64,000 nt of DNA from Hyphomicrobium sp. (GTDB lineage: Bacteria > Pseudomonadota > Alphaproteobacteria > Rhizobiales > Hyphomicrobiaceae), in contig JAFWGI010000016.1 in NCBI GenBank assembly GCA_017512425.1, forward strand, positions 558,001-622,000. Direction: 5' to 3'. The stretch's first letter is position 1; the number at the start of each line of letters is the position of its first letter. Positions 38,097 through 47,664 of this stretch are shown piece after piece. A model generated the notes under the pieces. It was not told the origin of the DNA, made no database searches, and was given only the letters and a program-made list of their open reading frames with translations. The position numbers and the translations under genes were made by a program.

Positions 38097-38672
38097 ATGC
38101 GTGTGCCGGCTTGGAAGCAGGACCTGAAGAACAGACTATCTAAGCTGTTCCGCTTCAAAAAAAACGAGGACGGCGCGACCGCGATCGAATTTGCGATGGT
38201 GGCGGCACCCTTCTTCATTCTGGTGTTCGGGCTCATCGGCTTCGCGATGTACTTCTTCGTCATGAACTCGCTCGATAAGGGCATGGATCAGACGAGCCGT
38301 CTTGTTCGCACGGGTCAGGCGCAAAAATCGAACATGACCGTGAATGGCTTCAAGCAGGCCGTGTGCAACGGCGCTGGCGGCTGGATCAAGTGCAACAAGG
38401 TCGAGGTCTTCGTCCAGAAGTTCGCCGATTGGAATTCCGTTGCGCCGCAGGCGTGCTTGAACTCGTCGGGCGCGCAAGTGACGAACAGCGCATCAGGCAG
38501 CGATCCGATCGCAACGTATTCCGGCGCATCGAGCAACATCGTCGTCGTCACGACCTGCTACAAATGGGAATTCGCGCAGAGCATTCCGTACGTCAAACTC
38601 GGCAACATGAGTGACGGATCGATGATGATGCAGACGGCGACCGCATTCCGCACAGAGCCTTATACCGAATAA
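38097..38672 (+). CDS. TadE/TadG-family pseudopilin
   Basis: 191 residues. A basic cytoplasmic start is followed by the TadE motif EDGATAIEFAMVAAPFFILVFGLIGFA (27 residues from about 22), which is the prepilin-like processing site and hydrophobic helix. The periplasmic part includes three Cys (VCNGAG, KCNK, ACLN) and ends in TAFRTEPYTE. TadE-type proteins are minor pilins that need CpaA. AGGGA lies seven bases before ATG 38097. It is followed after 48 bases by a second TadE-type gene. Confidence 0.9.
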   Translation: MRVPAWKQDLKNRLSKLFRFKKNEDGATAIEFAMVAAPFFILVFGLIGFAMYFFVMNSLDKGMDQTSRLVRTGQAQKSNMTVNGFKQAVCNGAGGWIKCNKVEVFVQKFADWNSVAPQACLNSSGAQVTNSASGSDPIATYSGASSNIVVVTTCYKWEFAQSIPYVKLGNMSDGSMMMQTATAFRTEPYTE

Positions 38673-38720
38673 TCGACGGGCGCGACCACGCTCCAACACA
38701 GACCAGCGACTGGAACGGCC

Positions 38721-39326
38721 ATGACACTCACGATCCGCCAACGCATCAAGCTCCGCGTAGCGCTCTTCAAGAACTGCTGCGCAGGCGTGGCAGCCGTCGA
38801 ATTCGCGTACCTACTTCCAGTTCTGATCATGATGACCTATGGCGTCATCGAAGCTTCGCGCGCGGTGATGATGCACAAGCGCTTCCAGCGTTCTGTTGCG
38901 ATGGTCGGCGATTTGGTTGCCCGTGAAGAAACGATCGGTGACAGCGCATCGACGGCGAAGGCGCAGATGGACGGCATTATGAAAGCGGCCGAGCACATCA
39001 TGCGGCCCTACGACATCTCGTCGTTGAAAGTCGGCGTAACCGCTGTTCAAGCGGACCCGAACAACGCCAGCATCACGAAAGTTGCCTGGTCGTATCCTTA
39101 CAAGTCGTATCCGGTGCTCGCATGCAACGCGACCAAGGCGATGCCGGCGTCTGGCATGATCACAAAAGGCAACTCGGCGATCCTCGTAGAGGCAGAATAC
39201 ATCTACAAGCCGATCCTCACGAACCTGGTCCCCGGCTTCAAGCTGTCGATGCAGTGGAAGGATCAGATCGCGCATGCGCCGCGCAGCCGCTGCCCGGATT
39301 ATGCCGGCAAGAACTGCACTTGCTAA
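38721..39326 (+). CDS. TadE/TadF-family pseudopilin
   Basis: 201 residues. The pseudopilin motif CAGVAAVEFAYLLPVLIMMTYGVIEA starts near residue 21, with the conserved Glu of type IVb pilins. The periplasmic part ends in a cysteine-containing RCPDYAGKNCTC tail, which could form disulfides. It is paired with the TadE-type gene upstream, a common arrangement. No ATPase or other assembly gene follows, so this is the end of the tad region. Confidence 0.9.
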   Translation: MTLTIRQRIKLRVALFKNCCAGVAAVEFAYLLPVLIMMTYGVIEASRAVMMHKRFQRSVAMVGDLVAREETIGDSASTAKAQMDGIMKAAEHIMRPYDISSLKVGVTAVQADPNNASITKVAWSYPYKSYPVLACNATKAMPASGMITKGNSAILVEAEYIYKPILTNLVPGFKLSMQWKDQIAHAPRSRCPDYAGKNCTC

Positions 39327-39652
39327 ACTCTGTTCGGGAATTCCCGGACTTCGGTATCCGTCACAAAGTCTGCTAAACTATTCGAACATCAGTCAATCGT
39401 TGCCCCTGCGGCCGCGATGACTGGTGTTCAGCTGTTTTTCGGTACTATCCGATTGACTAGAAACGTAATTTTGCCTGACGAATATTGTAATCAACGGCGC
39501 CACAATCCTTCAAATGACCGTTGCTTTTGGGTGCGAGCATCCGCCTAAAGACAATCTGTCTCTTATGCGGTTTGCAGTGCATCGTGTAACGGTATAAAAA
39601 TACACCATCGGGTCAATAAGAAAAACTCATAGTAGTCGAGCGGGGAAACCAC
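39327..39652. other. Intergenic region with a long inverted repeat upstream of the TetR gene
   Basis: No gene seen. It contains a near-perfect inverted repeat at 39541-39570 (CCGCCTAAAGACA-ATC-TGTCTCTTATGCGG) and a GTGTA-N12-TACAC pair at 39584-39605. The second half is AT-rich. One or both repeats could be the operator of the TetR-type regulator downstream. Confidence 0.5.
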
Positions 39653-40252
39653 ATGGCACGCCGGTCTGCACATTCTCCGGAAGAGTTACGGCAACGCATT
39701 CTCGAAGCCGCTCAGGGTATTATTGAACGCGATGGTTTGATCGGATTGTCGGCTCGCGAAATCGCGCGGGCTATCGGCTATTCTCCAGGAACGCTGTACA
39801 ATATTTTTGAGAATCTCGACGATCTGCTGCTGACGTTGCAAACGCATATGCTCGCCGAACTCGTCGAAGTCATGCGTTCAGTTCCTGAAGAACAGACCCC
39901 ACAGGAAACGATTGACGCGCTCGGTCGCGCCTACCTGGATTTCGCGCTTCGCAACAAGCTCATGTGGAATTTGCTGTTCACGCACTCGATGCCGTCGCAG
40001 ATGCGCGCGCCAACCGCACTCGTCGACAACGTCAATAAGATCAGCGAAGTCGTCGAGAAGCCGATCGGCCAAATGTTGAAGTCGGCGAACAAAGCCGAGG
40101 TTGAGTTGGCAGCAAAGGCGCTTTGGGCCGGCGTGCATGGCGTAACGGCGATTGCAGTCACCGAAAAGGGCCCGACGCTCAATCCGGCGACGGCGCTCGT
40201 CTTCGTCCAGCATCTGGTTTCGACGTATACGCGCGGCCTGACGAGCAAGTAA
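39653..40252 (+). CDS. TetR/AcrR-family transcriptional regulator
   Basis: 199 residues. The N-terminal helix-turn-helix domain is classic (ILEAAQGIIERDGLIGLSAR, then EIARAIGYSPGTLYNIF). The C-terminal ligand domain belongs to the WHG/TetR_C_13-like type by its LWAGVHGVTAIA motif. The ligand is unknown. It starts at ATG 39653 with GGGGA upstream. A long inverted repeat lies in its promoter region and may be its own operator. Neighbours are a membrane protein on the opposite strand and the TadE-type genes, giving no clear target. Confidence 0.93.
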   Translation: MARRSAHSPEELRQRILEAAQGIIERDGLIGLSAREIARAIGYSPGTLYNIFENLDDLLLTLQTHMLAELVEVMRSVPEEQTPQETIDALGRAYLDFALRNKLMWNLLFTHSMPSQMRAPTALVDNVNKISEVVEKPIGQMLKSANKAEVELAAKALWAGVHGVTAIAVTEKGPTLNPATALVFVQHLVSTYTRGLTSK

Positions 40253-40271
40253 TCCCGGCAGACACAACCAA

Positions 40272-41147
40272 TTACTGCTGCGGCGTTGGCGCAGGAGCCA
40301 GCGGCGCTTGCGGCACTGCCGCAGGCGCTTCGGTTGACGTCGGTTGCGTGATTTTCGCGGGCGTGATCGAGCCTGTCGTGACGGCACCCTGCTCACCGCC
40401 TGCACCTTGCGACGCCGAGCTGCGGTGGGTGGCGATAACACCGAACCACTTGTCTTTCGGCAGCATGCGCTGGTGCAGCCCGCTCCACAAACCTTCGGTA
40501 CGCACACCGTCGACGAACATCTTCGTCGGCGGCGCGACGTAAATCGCGGCGGCCGCGGCGGCCGTCATCGCCAGAGACGCCGACGGATAGCGGCGATCAA
40601 AGATCTTGAGCGCGGTTCCGAAAGACGCCTTGATGCGCGTATCCATGACGTCGACCGAGTACATCTCGTCGAGCACCAAGTGTGTGATGTAGCCGATCAT
40701 CATGAAGCCTGCTGCCAGCCACGCGACGCCTTCGGGCTTCTTCAGAACGTAGAAGAAGACGAGCGCCGTCGCGACCGAAGAGAAGACGCCGGCAATCAGC
40801 GAGTGCCAGATGCCGCGATGCACCGAAGTTCTGTGAAAGACATAGTGCAGGCCATAGCGGACCAGGACCAGTGTCCCGAGCCAGATGATCCAAAGCTCCG
40901 CGATCGAAAATTTGGTTGCAGCGTTGAACAACGCGGCAAAGGAAAAGAATATACCGAGACCGGCAAACATGGTTTTGCTGGCGCGCGAATCCTTGAGATC
41001 GATGTCAGGCAACACTGATCCGAGCACACCCGCTAGCGTCACAGCGACGAGATTTTCCGGTGCGACGACGTCGGCTGCCAGCGTCAGCGTCGCCAGCGCG
41101 CCCGATACGACGGTACCAACGGCAATATGCGTTGTGAAATTCGCCAT
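40272..41147 (-). CDS. DUF457/YdjM-family membrane-bound metal-dependent hydrolase-like protein
   Basis: 291 residues from ATG 41147; the frame extends to 41339 without family sequence. It starts MANFTTHIAVGTVVSGALAT, with the metal-site H, and contains GSVLPDIDLKDSRA, HRTSVHRGIWHSL and ITHLVLDEMYSVD, the His/Asp motifs of the family. About six hydrophobic segments are visible. The C-terminal 50 residues are Pro/Ala/Thr-rich. Members include the LexA-regulated YdjM of E. coli. The true function is not established. It converges with the TetR gene 19 bases away. Confidence 0.85.
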   Translation of the reverse strand: MANFTTHIAVGTVVSGALATLTLAADVVAPENLVAVTLAGVLGSVLPDIDLKDSRASKTMFAGLGIFFSFAALFNAATKFSIAELWIIWLGTLVLVRYGLHYVFHRTSVHRGIWHSLIAGVFSSVATALVFFYVLKKPEGVAWLAAGFMMIGYITHLVLDEMYSVDVMDTRIKASFGTALKIFDRRYPSASLAMTAAAAAAIYVAPPTKMFVDGVRTEGLWSGLHQRMLPKDKWFGVIATHRSSASQGAGGEQGAVTTGSITPAKITQPTSTEAPAAVPQAPLAPAPTPQQ

Positions 41148-41387
41148 GACGTAACAACCCCTACTGTGCGCCTTCGGCCGTCGAGACAGCCGATGCTGGC
41201 GCGCATTCTCAAAGCGGCATTGGGCACCTGATTCGGCCCCTGAGCGCGAGATCACCCGGTGGCGTTCGTGTGGATAAGGCCAGCCGTCCTGCCTCACAGC
41301 CGGCTTTACAGCCCGCCTTGCAGCATGACAGCCACGCACGCACCTAGGCTTTCCGGCTGCGCAATATTATGGCAACAGGGCGCGAAC

Positions 41388-42326
41388 ATGAAGGATCGGC
41401 CACCGATGCCCGCCGCAACGCCCGCTCAGACCAAAATCACGCGCCTCGCGGCAATCAATATCGCCGTGGCGGCGGCCGTCATGGGCATCAAGTACGCCGC
41501 CTATCTCGTGTCGGGATCGGTCGCCCTGTTTTCCGACGCGCTTGAAAGTATCGTCAACGTGATGACGGCCGCAGCGGCCCTGGTCGCCGTCCGCATCAGC
41601 ACCATTCCCGCCGACGAGGAGCATCCCTTCGGTCATCACAAGGCGGAGTTTTTTGCGGCTATTTTCGAAGGCGCGATGATCATCATCGCGGCCGTTCTGA
41701 TTTTGATGAAATCGTATGAGGCAATGACGGCCGGCGTTACGTTTCAGCAACCGGGTCTGGGCCTCGCGATCAATACGGGCGCCGCGATGATCAACGCAGC
41801 CTGGGCATATGTCCTGATCGACCGCGGCAAAGCCTGGCGCTCGACCGCGCTCGTGGCCGATGGATGGCATCTCGTCACTGACGTCATCACATCGGCCGGC
41901 GTCGTCGTGGCGCTGCTGCTGGCCATCGTGACGGGCTGGTATTGGCTGGACCCGGTCGTCGCCGGTGCGGTCGCGATCAACATTCTGTGGACCGGTTACA
42001 GGATCGCGCTGCAGTCGATGTCGAGCCTCATGGATCAGGCCGCAAGCCCGGAAATCGAAAACCAGATCCGCGCCGTTATCGCGCGCAATGGCGATGGCGC
42101 ATTGCAGGCTCACGATATCCGCACGCGCCAAGCCGGCCGGGCGCTGTTCATCGAATTTCATCTGGTCGTGCCGGGCGCGATGACTGTCTACGACGCGCAC
42201 ATCATCTGCGACCGTCTGGAAGACGCGATCGAGGCCGAGATCGAGGGTTCGGAGGCGGTGATCCACGTCGAACCGGATCACAAGGTCAAACCGGGCATCG
42301 AAGGCGCGGTCGATCTCGATACTTGA
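41388..42326 (+). CDS. Cation diffusion facilitator (CDF) metal exporter
   Basis: 312 residues from ATG 41388; the frame opens at 41259 but the first 43 residues are not CDF-like. Six membrane segments, with the site A residues in SVALFSDALESIVN and DGWHLVTDVITS, and HPFGHHKAEFF in the first loop. The cytoplasmic C-terminal domain (HDIRTRQAGRALFIEFHLVV) regulates transport. The metal could be Zn, Fe, Mn or Cd. In this lineage many such members are labelled FieF/ZitB-like. It stands between a divergent DUF457 gene and the convergent rimO. Confidence 0.92.
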   Translation: MKDRPPMPAATPAQTKITRLAAINIAVAAAVMGIKYAAYLVSGSVALFSDALESIVNVMTAAAALVAVRISTIPADEEHPFGHHKAEFFAAIFEGAMIIIAAVLILMKSYEAMTAGVTFQQPGLGLAINTGAAMINAAWAYVLIDRGKAWRSTALVADGWHLVTDVITSAGVVVALLLAIVTGWYWLDPVVAGAVAINILWTGYRIALQSMSSLMDQAASPEIENQIRAVIARNGDGALQAHDIRTRQAGRALFIEFHLVVPGAMTVYDAHIICDRLEDAIEAEIEGSEAVIHVEPDHKVKPGIEGAVDLDT

Positions 42327-42346
42327 ACCTACCGGAATAGAGGCCG

Positions 42347-43753
42347 CTACAGGCGCTCCGCCCAGAGATCATAGTCGTCGGCGTCCGTGACTTTTGCCTG
42401 CACGATATCGCCTTGCTTTACGGACACGTCGCCATTGAGGAACACGCTGCCGTCGATTTCGGGAGCGTCCCACTTCGAGCGTCCAACGGCGCCATCGTCA
42501 TCGACTTCATCAATCAGCACGTCGATGACGCGGCTAACCTTGGCGCCGAGCAAATCGGCGCTGACTTCCTTTTGCGTTTCCATGAAACGATGCCAGCGCT
42601 CTTCCTTGACCTCTTCGGGCACGGCGCCGGCCAAATCGTTTGCAACAGCACCCGCAACGGCTTCGTATTTGAAGCAGCCGGCGCGATTGATTTTGGCGTC
42701 CTTCAACCAGCCGAGCAACTGTTCGAAGTCGGCATCGGTCTCGCCCGGGAAGCCAACGATGAACGTTGAGCGGATTGCGAGGTCAGGACACACGTCGCGC
42801 CAGCGGCGGATGCGCTCGGCCGTCTTTTCCTGCGATGCCGGACGGCGCATCGCCTTCAGCACACTTGGCGACGCGTGCTGAAACGGAATGTCTAGATACG
42901 GCAGGATTTTGCCGTCCGCCATTAGCGGAATGACGTCATCGACGTGCGGATATGGATAGACGTAGTGCATCCGCACCCAAGCGCCGAGATCCCCCAGCGC
43001 ACGCGACAAATCGAGAAACTTCGCTTTGAGCGGCGCGCCTTTCCACGGGCTCTCGGCGTATTTGATGTCGAGACCGTAGGCGCTGGTGTCCTGACTGATG
43101 ACGAGCAGTTCTTTGACACCGGCCTTCACGAGGCGCTCGGCTTCATGCATGACGTGATTGGCCGGGCGGCTTGCGAGATCGCCGCGCAATGCCGGAATGA
43201 TGCAGAAAGTACAGCGGTTGTTGCAGCCTTCCGAAATCTTCAAATAGGCGTAATGGCGCGGCGTCAGGTGCACGCCTTCCGGCGGCACGAGATCGACGAA
43301 CGGATCGTGTAGCGGCGGCGCGGCATCATGCACGGCTTCGACGACCTGCTCGTACTGATGCGGCCCGGTAACCGCGAGCACGCCCGGATGCGCATCCCGG
43401 ATACGGCCCTCTTCGACGCCAAAGCATCCCGTGACAATGACGCGGCCGTTCTGAGCCATCGCCTCGCCTATCGCGTCGAGGCTTTCCTGTTTTGCGGAAT
43501 CGAGAAAGCCGCAGGTATTGACCACGACGACATCCGCCCCATCATAATTGGGGGCGATATCGTAGCCCTCGGAGCGGAGTTTGGTGATGATGCGTTCGCT
43601 GTCGACCAGCGCCTTTGGGCAGCCCAGCGAGACGAAGCCGACTTTCGGCACGGCTTTGACCAACGACGCCGCACCGGCAGCCGAACTGCCGGCGGCGGCG
43701 CGGCGCAGTTTCGGCGTGGCGTTGCTGGTGTCTTGGGCCGGAGATTTGCTCAT
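42347..43753 (-). CDS. rimO: Ribosomal protein S12 methylthiotransferase RimO
   Basis: Radical-SAM enzyme that adds a methylthio group to Asp89 of ribosomal protein S12. 468 residues. N-terminal UPF0004 domain starting [16 protein letters not shown] with three cluster Cys (in SLGCPK, NTCGFLD and GCFGVEE), radical-SAM CxxxCxxC in [14 protein letters not shown], and a C-terminal TRAM domain (about 400-465). A Pro/Ala-rich leader of about 30 residues precedes the conserved part. All expected catalytic cysteines are present. It is divergent from the XdhC-like gene. Confidence 0.96.
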   Translation of the reverse strand: MSKSPAQDTSNATPKLRRAAAGSSAAGAASLVKAVPKVGFVSLGCPKALVDSERIITKLRSEGYDIAPNYDGADVVVVNTCGFLDSAKQESLDAIGEAMAQNGRVIVTGCFGVEEGRIRDAHPGVLAVTGPHQYEQVVEAVHDAAPPLHDPFVDLVPPEGVHLTPRHYAYLKISEGCNNRCTFCIIPALRGDLASRPANHVMHEAERLVKAGVKELLVISQDTSAYGLDIKYAESPWKGAPLKAKFLDLSRALGDLGAWVRMHYVYPYPHVDDVIPLMADGKILPYLDIPFQHASPSVLKAMRRPASQEKTAERIRRWRDVCPDLAIRSTFIVGFPGETDADFEQLLGWLKDAKINRAGCFKYEAVAGAVANDLAGAVPEEVKEERWHRFMETQKEVSADLLGAKVSRVIDVLIDEVDDDGAVGRSKWDAPEIDGSVFLNGDVSVKQGDIVQAKVTDADDYDLWAERL

Positions 43754-43822
43754 TCGGCGCTTCTAGCTCTGGCCAGAGCGAAGCGCAATTGCGAGAGTGT
43801 AGCAGGCCATGAAGGATACCCT

Positions 43823-44854
43823 GTGACCAGCCTTTCCGGACAATCCAATGTTAACGCGGCGCTGCCACTGACGCTCAATGGCGCAGTGGCGGAATGGCTT
43901 GGTGCCGGCCGACAGGTCGCGGAAGCAATCGTGATCGAGGCGACGGGCGCGGCTCCGGTGCCGATCGGCGGGCGCATGATCATCGCTGGAGAAGAAGATT
44001 TTCAGGGCTCAGTTTCGGGAGGCTGCGTCGAAGCCGACGTCATCGCCGCTGCGCTGGACGTTATGGCCTTCGGCAAGCCGGACACGATGACGTTTGGCAT
44101 CGGTGACGAGGTTGCATGGCGCTCCGGTCTTCCATGCGGCAGTACCATCCGCGTTTACATCAGACCACTCAACGATCACAACGCGACCCTTTTCACGGAA
44201 GCTTCCGCTGCCGTGAGCCGCGACCGGCAACCGCGCGTGATCGCGACGTCTCTGATCGATGGATCGAGTACGGCATATACCGACGGCGCCGGCGCGCCGG
44301 CCGGAGTCGCCGACGTCTTCAAATCAGGAACGAGCAAACTCGCTGTAACCAGCGCTGGCGAAACATTTCTCCACGCACTGACGCCGCCGCCGCGTATCGT
44401 CGTGATCGGCGCGACGCACATCGCGCAAGTGTTGCAGCAAATGGCGACGGCGATCGGCTACGATCTCGTTATCATCGATCCGCGGTCGGCATTCACGAGC
44501 ACGACGCGTTTTGGTGCCCAAACCGCAATCACCGGATGGCCAGAATCCAACCTCTCGGCTTTCGCAAATGACAACTACACGGCCATCGTGACGCTCACGC
44601 ATGTTGGCCACATCGACGACGATGCGCTGAAAATCGCGCTGCGCGCTAATTGCCGTTACATCGGTGCACTTGGATCACGCAGAACACACGCCGCGCGCGT
44701 TGATCGCCTCAAAGCTGCTGGTTTTAAGGATGCGGAACTCGCGCGCATTCAGGCGCCTGTCGGGCTCGACATCGGCGGTCGCGCGCCGGGCGAGATCGCG
44801 GTTTCAATTCTCGGACAGATCGTCGCCGCGTTTAACGGCAAACTCGGAACATGA
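43823..44854 (+). CDS. XdhC-family protein, molybdenum hydroxylase maturation factor
   Basis: 343 residues starting at GTG 43823, with AAGGA six bases upstream; the open frame runs far upstream through rimO on the other strand and is not coding. Two domains: the N-terminal XdhC_CoxI part (PIGGRMIIAGEEDFQGSVSG, then GCVEADVI) and a C-terminal Rossmann part (RIVVIGATHIAQVLQQMA, with ALGSRRTHAARVDRL). Such proteins bind and sulfurate the Mo cofactor before insertion into xanthine-dehydrogenase-type enzymes. The MobA-like gene follows with an ATGA overlap. Confidence 0.9.
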   Translation: MTSLSGQSNVNAALPLTLNGAVAEWLGAGRQVAEAIVIEATGAAPVPIGGRMIIAGEEDFQGSVSGGCVEADVIAAALDVMAFGKPDTMTFGIGDEVAWRSGLPCGSTIRVYIRPLNDHNATLFTEASAAVSRDRQPRVIATSLIDGSSTAYTDGAGAPAGVADVFKSGTSKLAVTSAGETFLHALTPPPRIVVIGATHIAQVLQQMATAIGYDLVIIDPRSAFTSTTRFGAQTAITGWPESNLSAFANDNYTAIVTLTHVGHIDDDALKIALRANCRYIGALGSRRTHAARVDRLKAAGFKDAELARIQAPVGLDIGGRAPGEIAVSILGQIVAAFNGKLGT

Positions 44855-45450
44855 AGATTGCAGCGGTCATCGTAGCGGCAGGCCGCGCGTCGCGCTTCGA
44901 CGGCGGCAACAAGCTTCTTGCAGACCTCGATGGCCTGCCGCTGATACGGCATGCGGCGGGCGCCGTTGCGCAGTCTCGGGTGACAAGTGCCCTGCTGGTT
45001 GTGCCGCAAGACAGTGCGGCAATCGTTGAAGCTGCGGGTTATGGGCCGTGGACCGCCGTCATTAACGCGGATGCGATGGGTGGCTTATCAAGTTCTATCC
45101 GCACCGGCATATCAGCGCTTGATCCGTCCATCGACGGCGCGCTGTTTATTCTGGCCGACATGCCGTTCGTGACGGCAAAATTGATCGACCGGCTATGCGA
45201 AACCTTCGCCCAAAACGATGGCGTCAGAATCGTGTTTCCGGTGACGCGCGACGGCCGGCAAAGTAACCCGGTGCTCTGGCCGCGCGCGTTGTTCCCGGCG
45301 CTGTCGCAGCTTTCGGGCGACAAGGGTGGCAAAGCGCTCCTGAACGATCATGGCGACTTGCATGCACCCGTCCAACTCGACGACGACGCGGCAGCGTTCG
45401 ATATCGATACGGTGGCCGATCTCGCCCTCGCGAACGCTTTGCGGTCCTAG
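44851..45450 (+). CDS. MobA-like NTP transferase (nucleotidyltransferase family, MocA-type)
   Basis: 199 residues with the signature IAAVIVAAGRASRFDGGNKLLADLDG, a variant of the LAAGxSxRxGxxK nucleotide motif, and the conserved FILADMPFVTAKLID region. MocA/MobA-type enzymes attach CTP or GTP to molybdopterin. Overlap with XdhC by four bases suggests cytosine-dinucleotide cofactor supply for a molybdenum hydroxylase, perhaps the one at 7590-10990. Its C-terminal end overlaps the convergent DUF1513 gene by four bases (45447-45450). Confidence 0.88.
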   Translation: MKIAAVIVAAGRASRFDGGNKLLADLDGLPLIRHAAGAVAQSRVTSALLVVPQDSAAIVEAAGYGPWTAVINADAMGGLSSSIRTGISALDPSIDGALFILADMPFVTAKLIDRLCETFAQNDGVRIVFPVTRDGRQSNPVLWPRALFPALSQLSGDKGGKALLNDHGDLHAPVQLDDDAAAFDIDTVADLALANALRS

Positions 45451-46574
45451 CCCCAGCGCCGCAGATGATTATCGAACGCGATATCCTGCAGCTCAGCCTG
45501 TGAGATCGGCGCGGCGCCAGGGCGTTCGTGCCGTAGGACACCAAAGCCGGACGTCGTCGCGAACACTGCGTCGTGATCGCCGGCAATGCCGCAGACATCG
45601 CGGAAATCACTCGCGGCTTTGATGGCGCCTGACGCACTGTCGATGAAGACGATGCGTCCGGCCTTTGGCGCACTCGCGGCGATGACAGAACCATCGCGGC
45701 TCGCGGCAACTGACCCGACATAGCCTTTGAGATCGACGCGATTGCGCTCCGGAGGGTCGATCAAGGTAATGGCGCGATCGCGGCCGGCGCAACCGATCAA
45801 CTGCGGCGTTTCGCTTGGACCACCCTCCCATTGCGCGCCGAACCAGACGGCACCATTGGCGTCGGCGACGATGTGGCGGATGGAAAGTTGCCGCAATGAG
45901 TCCGGTAAAACGTGCTTGGCGCGCAAGGCACCACTCGCAGCGTCAACGAACGTCAAGGACGGCTGCATGGCGTCGCGATTGAGATCGACCCGATCGAAAT
46001 CAGGCACCGTGTCGAGGCCGCCGTTGGCGACTGCGAGCGTCTTGCCGTCGGACAGCAGAATGATCTCGTGCGGGCCAACGCCGTGACTCGGATGCTCGCC
46101 GATTTTTTTATAGTTCGACGCCACATCGTAGATACCGATGACACCGCGGGCGCCACGAATGTCGTTTTCTGAAACGTACAGCAACCGGCCATCCAGCGAA
46201 AATACGCCGTGACCGTAGAAATGCCTGTCGGCGGCAGCGGCAAACACAACCGGCGGCGCGTTCGTCATAGTCGTGAACGCAACGGCGAACGTCCCAGGCC
46301 GCCGCGCGAAGGCAACGGCGCGGCCGCTTGGCCCGTGGATCGCAATGTCGTGGCCGCGCGCCGACAGCGGAACGTCGCGCAGGATCGCACCATCAACCGA
46401 CAACAGAAGCACGGAATACCGGCCGTCCGCATGCTTCGAAGCCGAAACAAACGCGATTGCTTCTCCGGCCGCGAATGCCGGAGCGGAGAACGGCCGCGCC
46501 GCCAGCATCGTCAAGGAGCCGATCAAAAGACTGCGACGGTCGATTGCCACGTTGATTGCCATATCAGTCGCCAT
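45447..46574 (-). CDS. DUF1513 protein, iron-operon associated
   Basis: 375 residues from ATG 46574, inside the end of the preceding imelysin gene; another ATG is at 46562. A Tat-like signal (DRRSLLIGSLTMLAARPF) suggests export. The body has beta-propeller-like repeats (ISVDGAILRDVPLSARGHD, VFSLDGRLLYVSEND, HGVGPHEIILLSDGKTLAVANGG). DUF1513 proteins are habitually encoded with imelysins and are iron-repressed. The function is unknown. Last gene of the minus-strand operon with two imelysin-family proteins. Confidence 0.86.
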   Translation of the reverse strand: MATDMAINVAIDRRSLLIGSLTMLAARPFSAPAFAAGEAIAFVSASKHADGRYSVLLLSVDGAILRDVPLSARGHDIAIHGPSGRAVAFARRPGTFAVAFTTMTNAPPVVFAAAADRHFYGHGVFSLDGRLLYVSENDIRGARGVIGIYDVASNYKKIGEHPSHGVGPHEIILLSDGKTLAVANGGLDTVPDFDRVDLNRDAMQPSLTFVDAASGALRAKHVLPDSLRQLSIRHIVADANGAVWFGAQWEGGPSETPQLIGCAGRDRAITLIDPPERNRVDLKGYVGSVAASRDGSVIAASAPKAGRIVFIDSASGAIKAASDFRDVCGIAGDHDAVFATTSGFGVLRHERPGAAPISQAELQDIAFDNHLRRWG

Positions 46575-47649
46575 CGAGCTCATTGAAGCCAACCGCGAGC
46601 GCCGCGGCCGGCGAAATTTCTCCGACCACGATCCTGCGCATCTGAATGAGCATGTCGAAGACTTTACGAACGGGCGCTGCAAAGGTTTTCGGGACGCCGG
46701 AAACAACGCCACCTGCACCATCGCTCTCGCGCAATGTCCGCCAAGCGCCGCCGGTCCAATTTTTTACCCAATCCTTGTCGTCATCGAGAAAAGCTTCGAG
46801 CGCCATCGCCTGATAGTACGCGTCGAGCGAGTTGATGCCCGCCCGGAAGTACAGCTTCGGCAAATTCGATCGAACGTACGGGCCATCGAACCCGCGCTTT
46901 TTGAGAACCTGCGGTTCGATTTCGGTCGTCGCGATCAGCTGAAACCCTGTCAGCATGGCTTTCACCAGCTCGCTGGCAGCGTCGCGCGGCTCCTTATAGG
47001 CATCGTTGTCCGAACCGGGCCGCAACATCTTGTCTTTCCAGCCGCCGCTTTTCGTCCAGTCGTTGTTGATCTCGGCTGTCAGTTGCACGACGTTGCGTGC
47101 GATTGCGATGGCCAGTTTGCAGCGGTATGCGGCAGGCTCGGCGGGACCGAGCGGAACTTCAGTATCCGTTATCAGCGCTTCAAGCGCCGGCAAACCTTGC
47201 ACCGCAGCGCTTTGTTTTGGGATTGCTTCGAGCACGGCGGTATCGCTGGCGGCAATCAACTGGCGGAGTTGCCTGTTCATGATGCCGCGCGGATCGGGCC
47301 AGAACGATAAGCGTTCGCGCCGTGAACCCTCGATCAATGGGCCGAAGCGCAAGTAAGCAACGCCCGCATAGGCCAGGACCGTATTGCGAAAATCCGACAG
47401 CAACTCTTCGCGGCTGCCGTCGGCGCCTGTCCGACAAACCTGTTCGACCGCGTCAGGCAATTTGGCCGCTGTCGCTTCGAGCGCCGCGAAGTGCGGCAGC
47501 ACATGCGTGTCAAGCGTTCGCTGCACGATGGCATAGTGGCTTTCCGCGTCCCGGGCGTAAGACGCCGGTATCAGCGCGGCCGACAGAGCGGTCGTCGAGA
47601 TGGCCGCAACCGACAGCAACTGTGGCCAGGACTTGGACATTACGCGCAT
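46564..47649 (-). CDS. Imelysin-family protein (second, lacking the GxHxxE motif)
   Basis: 361 residues (an ATG at 47640 is also possible). The N-terminus has a signal peptide (LLSVAAISTTALSAALIPAS). The sequence has imelysin-like all-helical structure with FGPLIEGSRRERLSFWPDPRG and the LPALEALI segment, but I do not find the GxHxxE metal-site motif of the classical family; this matches the second imelysin of such operons. The function in iron uptake is unproven. It is 15 bases after the first imelysin and overlaps DUF1513 by 11 bases. Confidence 0.85.
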   Translation of the reverse strand: MRVMSKSWPQLLSVAAISTTALSAALIPASYARDAESHYAIVQRTLDTHVLPHFAALEATAAKLPDAVEQVCRTGADGSREELLSDFRNTVLAYAGVAYLRFGPLIEGSRRERLSFWPDPRGIMNRQLRQLIAASDTAVLEAIPKQSAAVQGLPALEALITDTEVPLGPAEPAAYRCKLAIAIARNVVQLTAEINNDWTKSGGWKDKMLRPGSDNDAYKEPRDAASELVKAMLTGFQLIATTEIEPQVLKKRGFDGPYVRSNLPKLYFRAGINSLDAYYQAMALEAFLDDDKDWVKNWTGGAWRTLRESDGAGGVVSGVPKTFAAPVRKVFDMLIQMRRIVVGEISPAAALAVGFNELDGD

Positions 47650-47664
47650 CGCGACATTCTCAGG

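Noticed and set aside
43328..43822. N-terminal 165 residues of the longest frame through the XdhC gene
   Set aside because: They are the reverse-strand shadow of rimO; a GTG with ribosome site at 43823 explains the gene.
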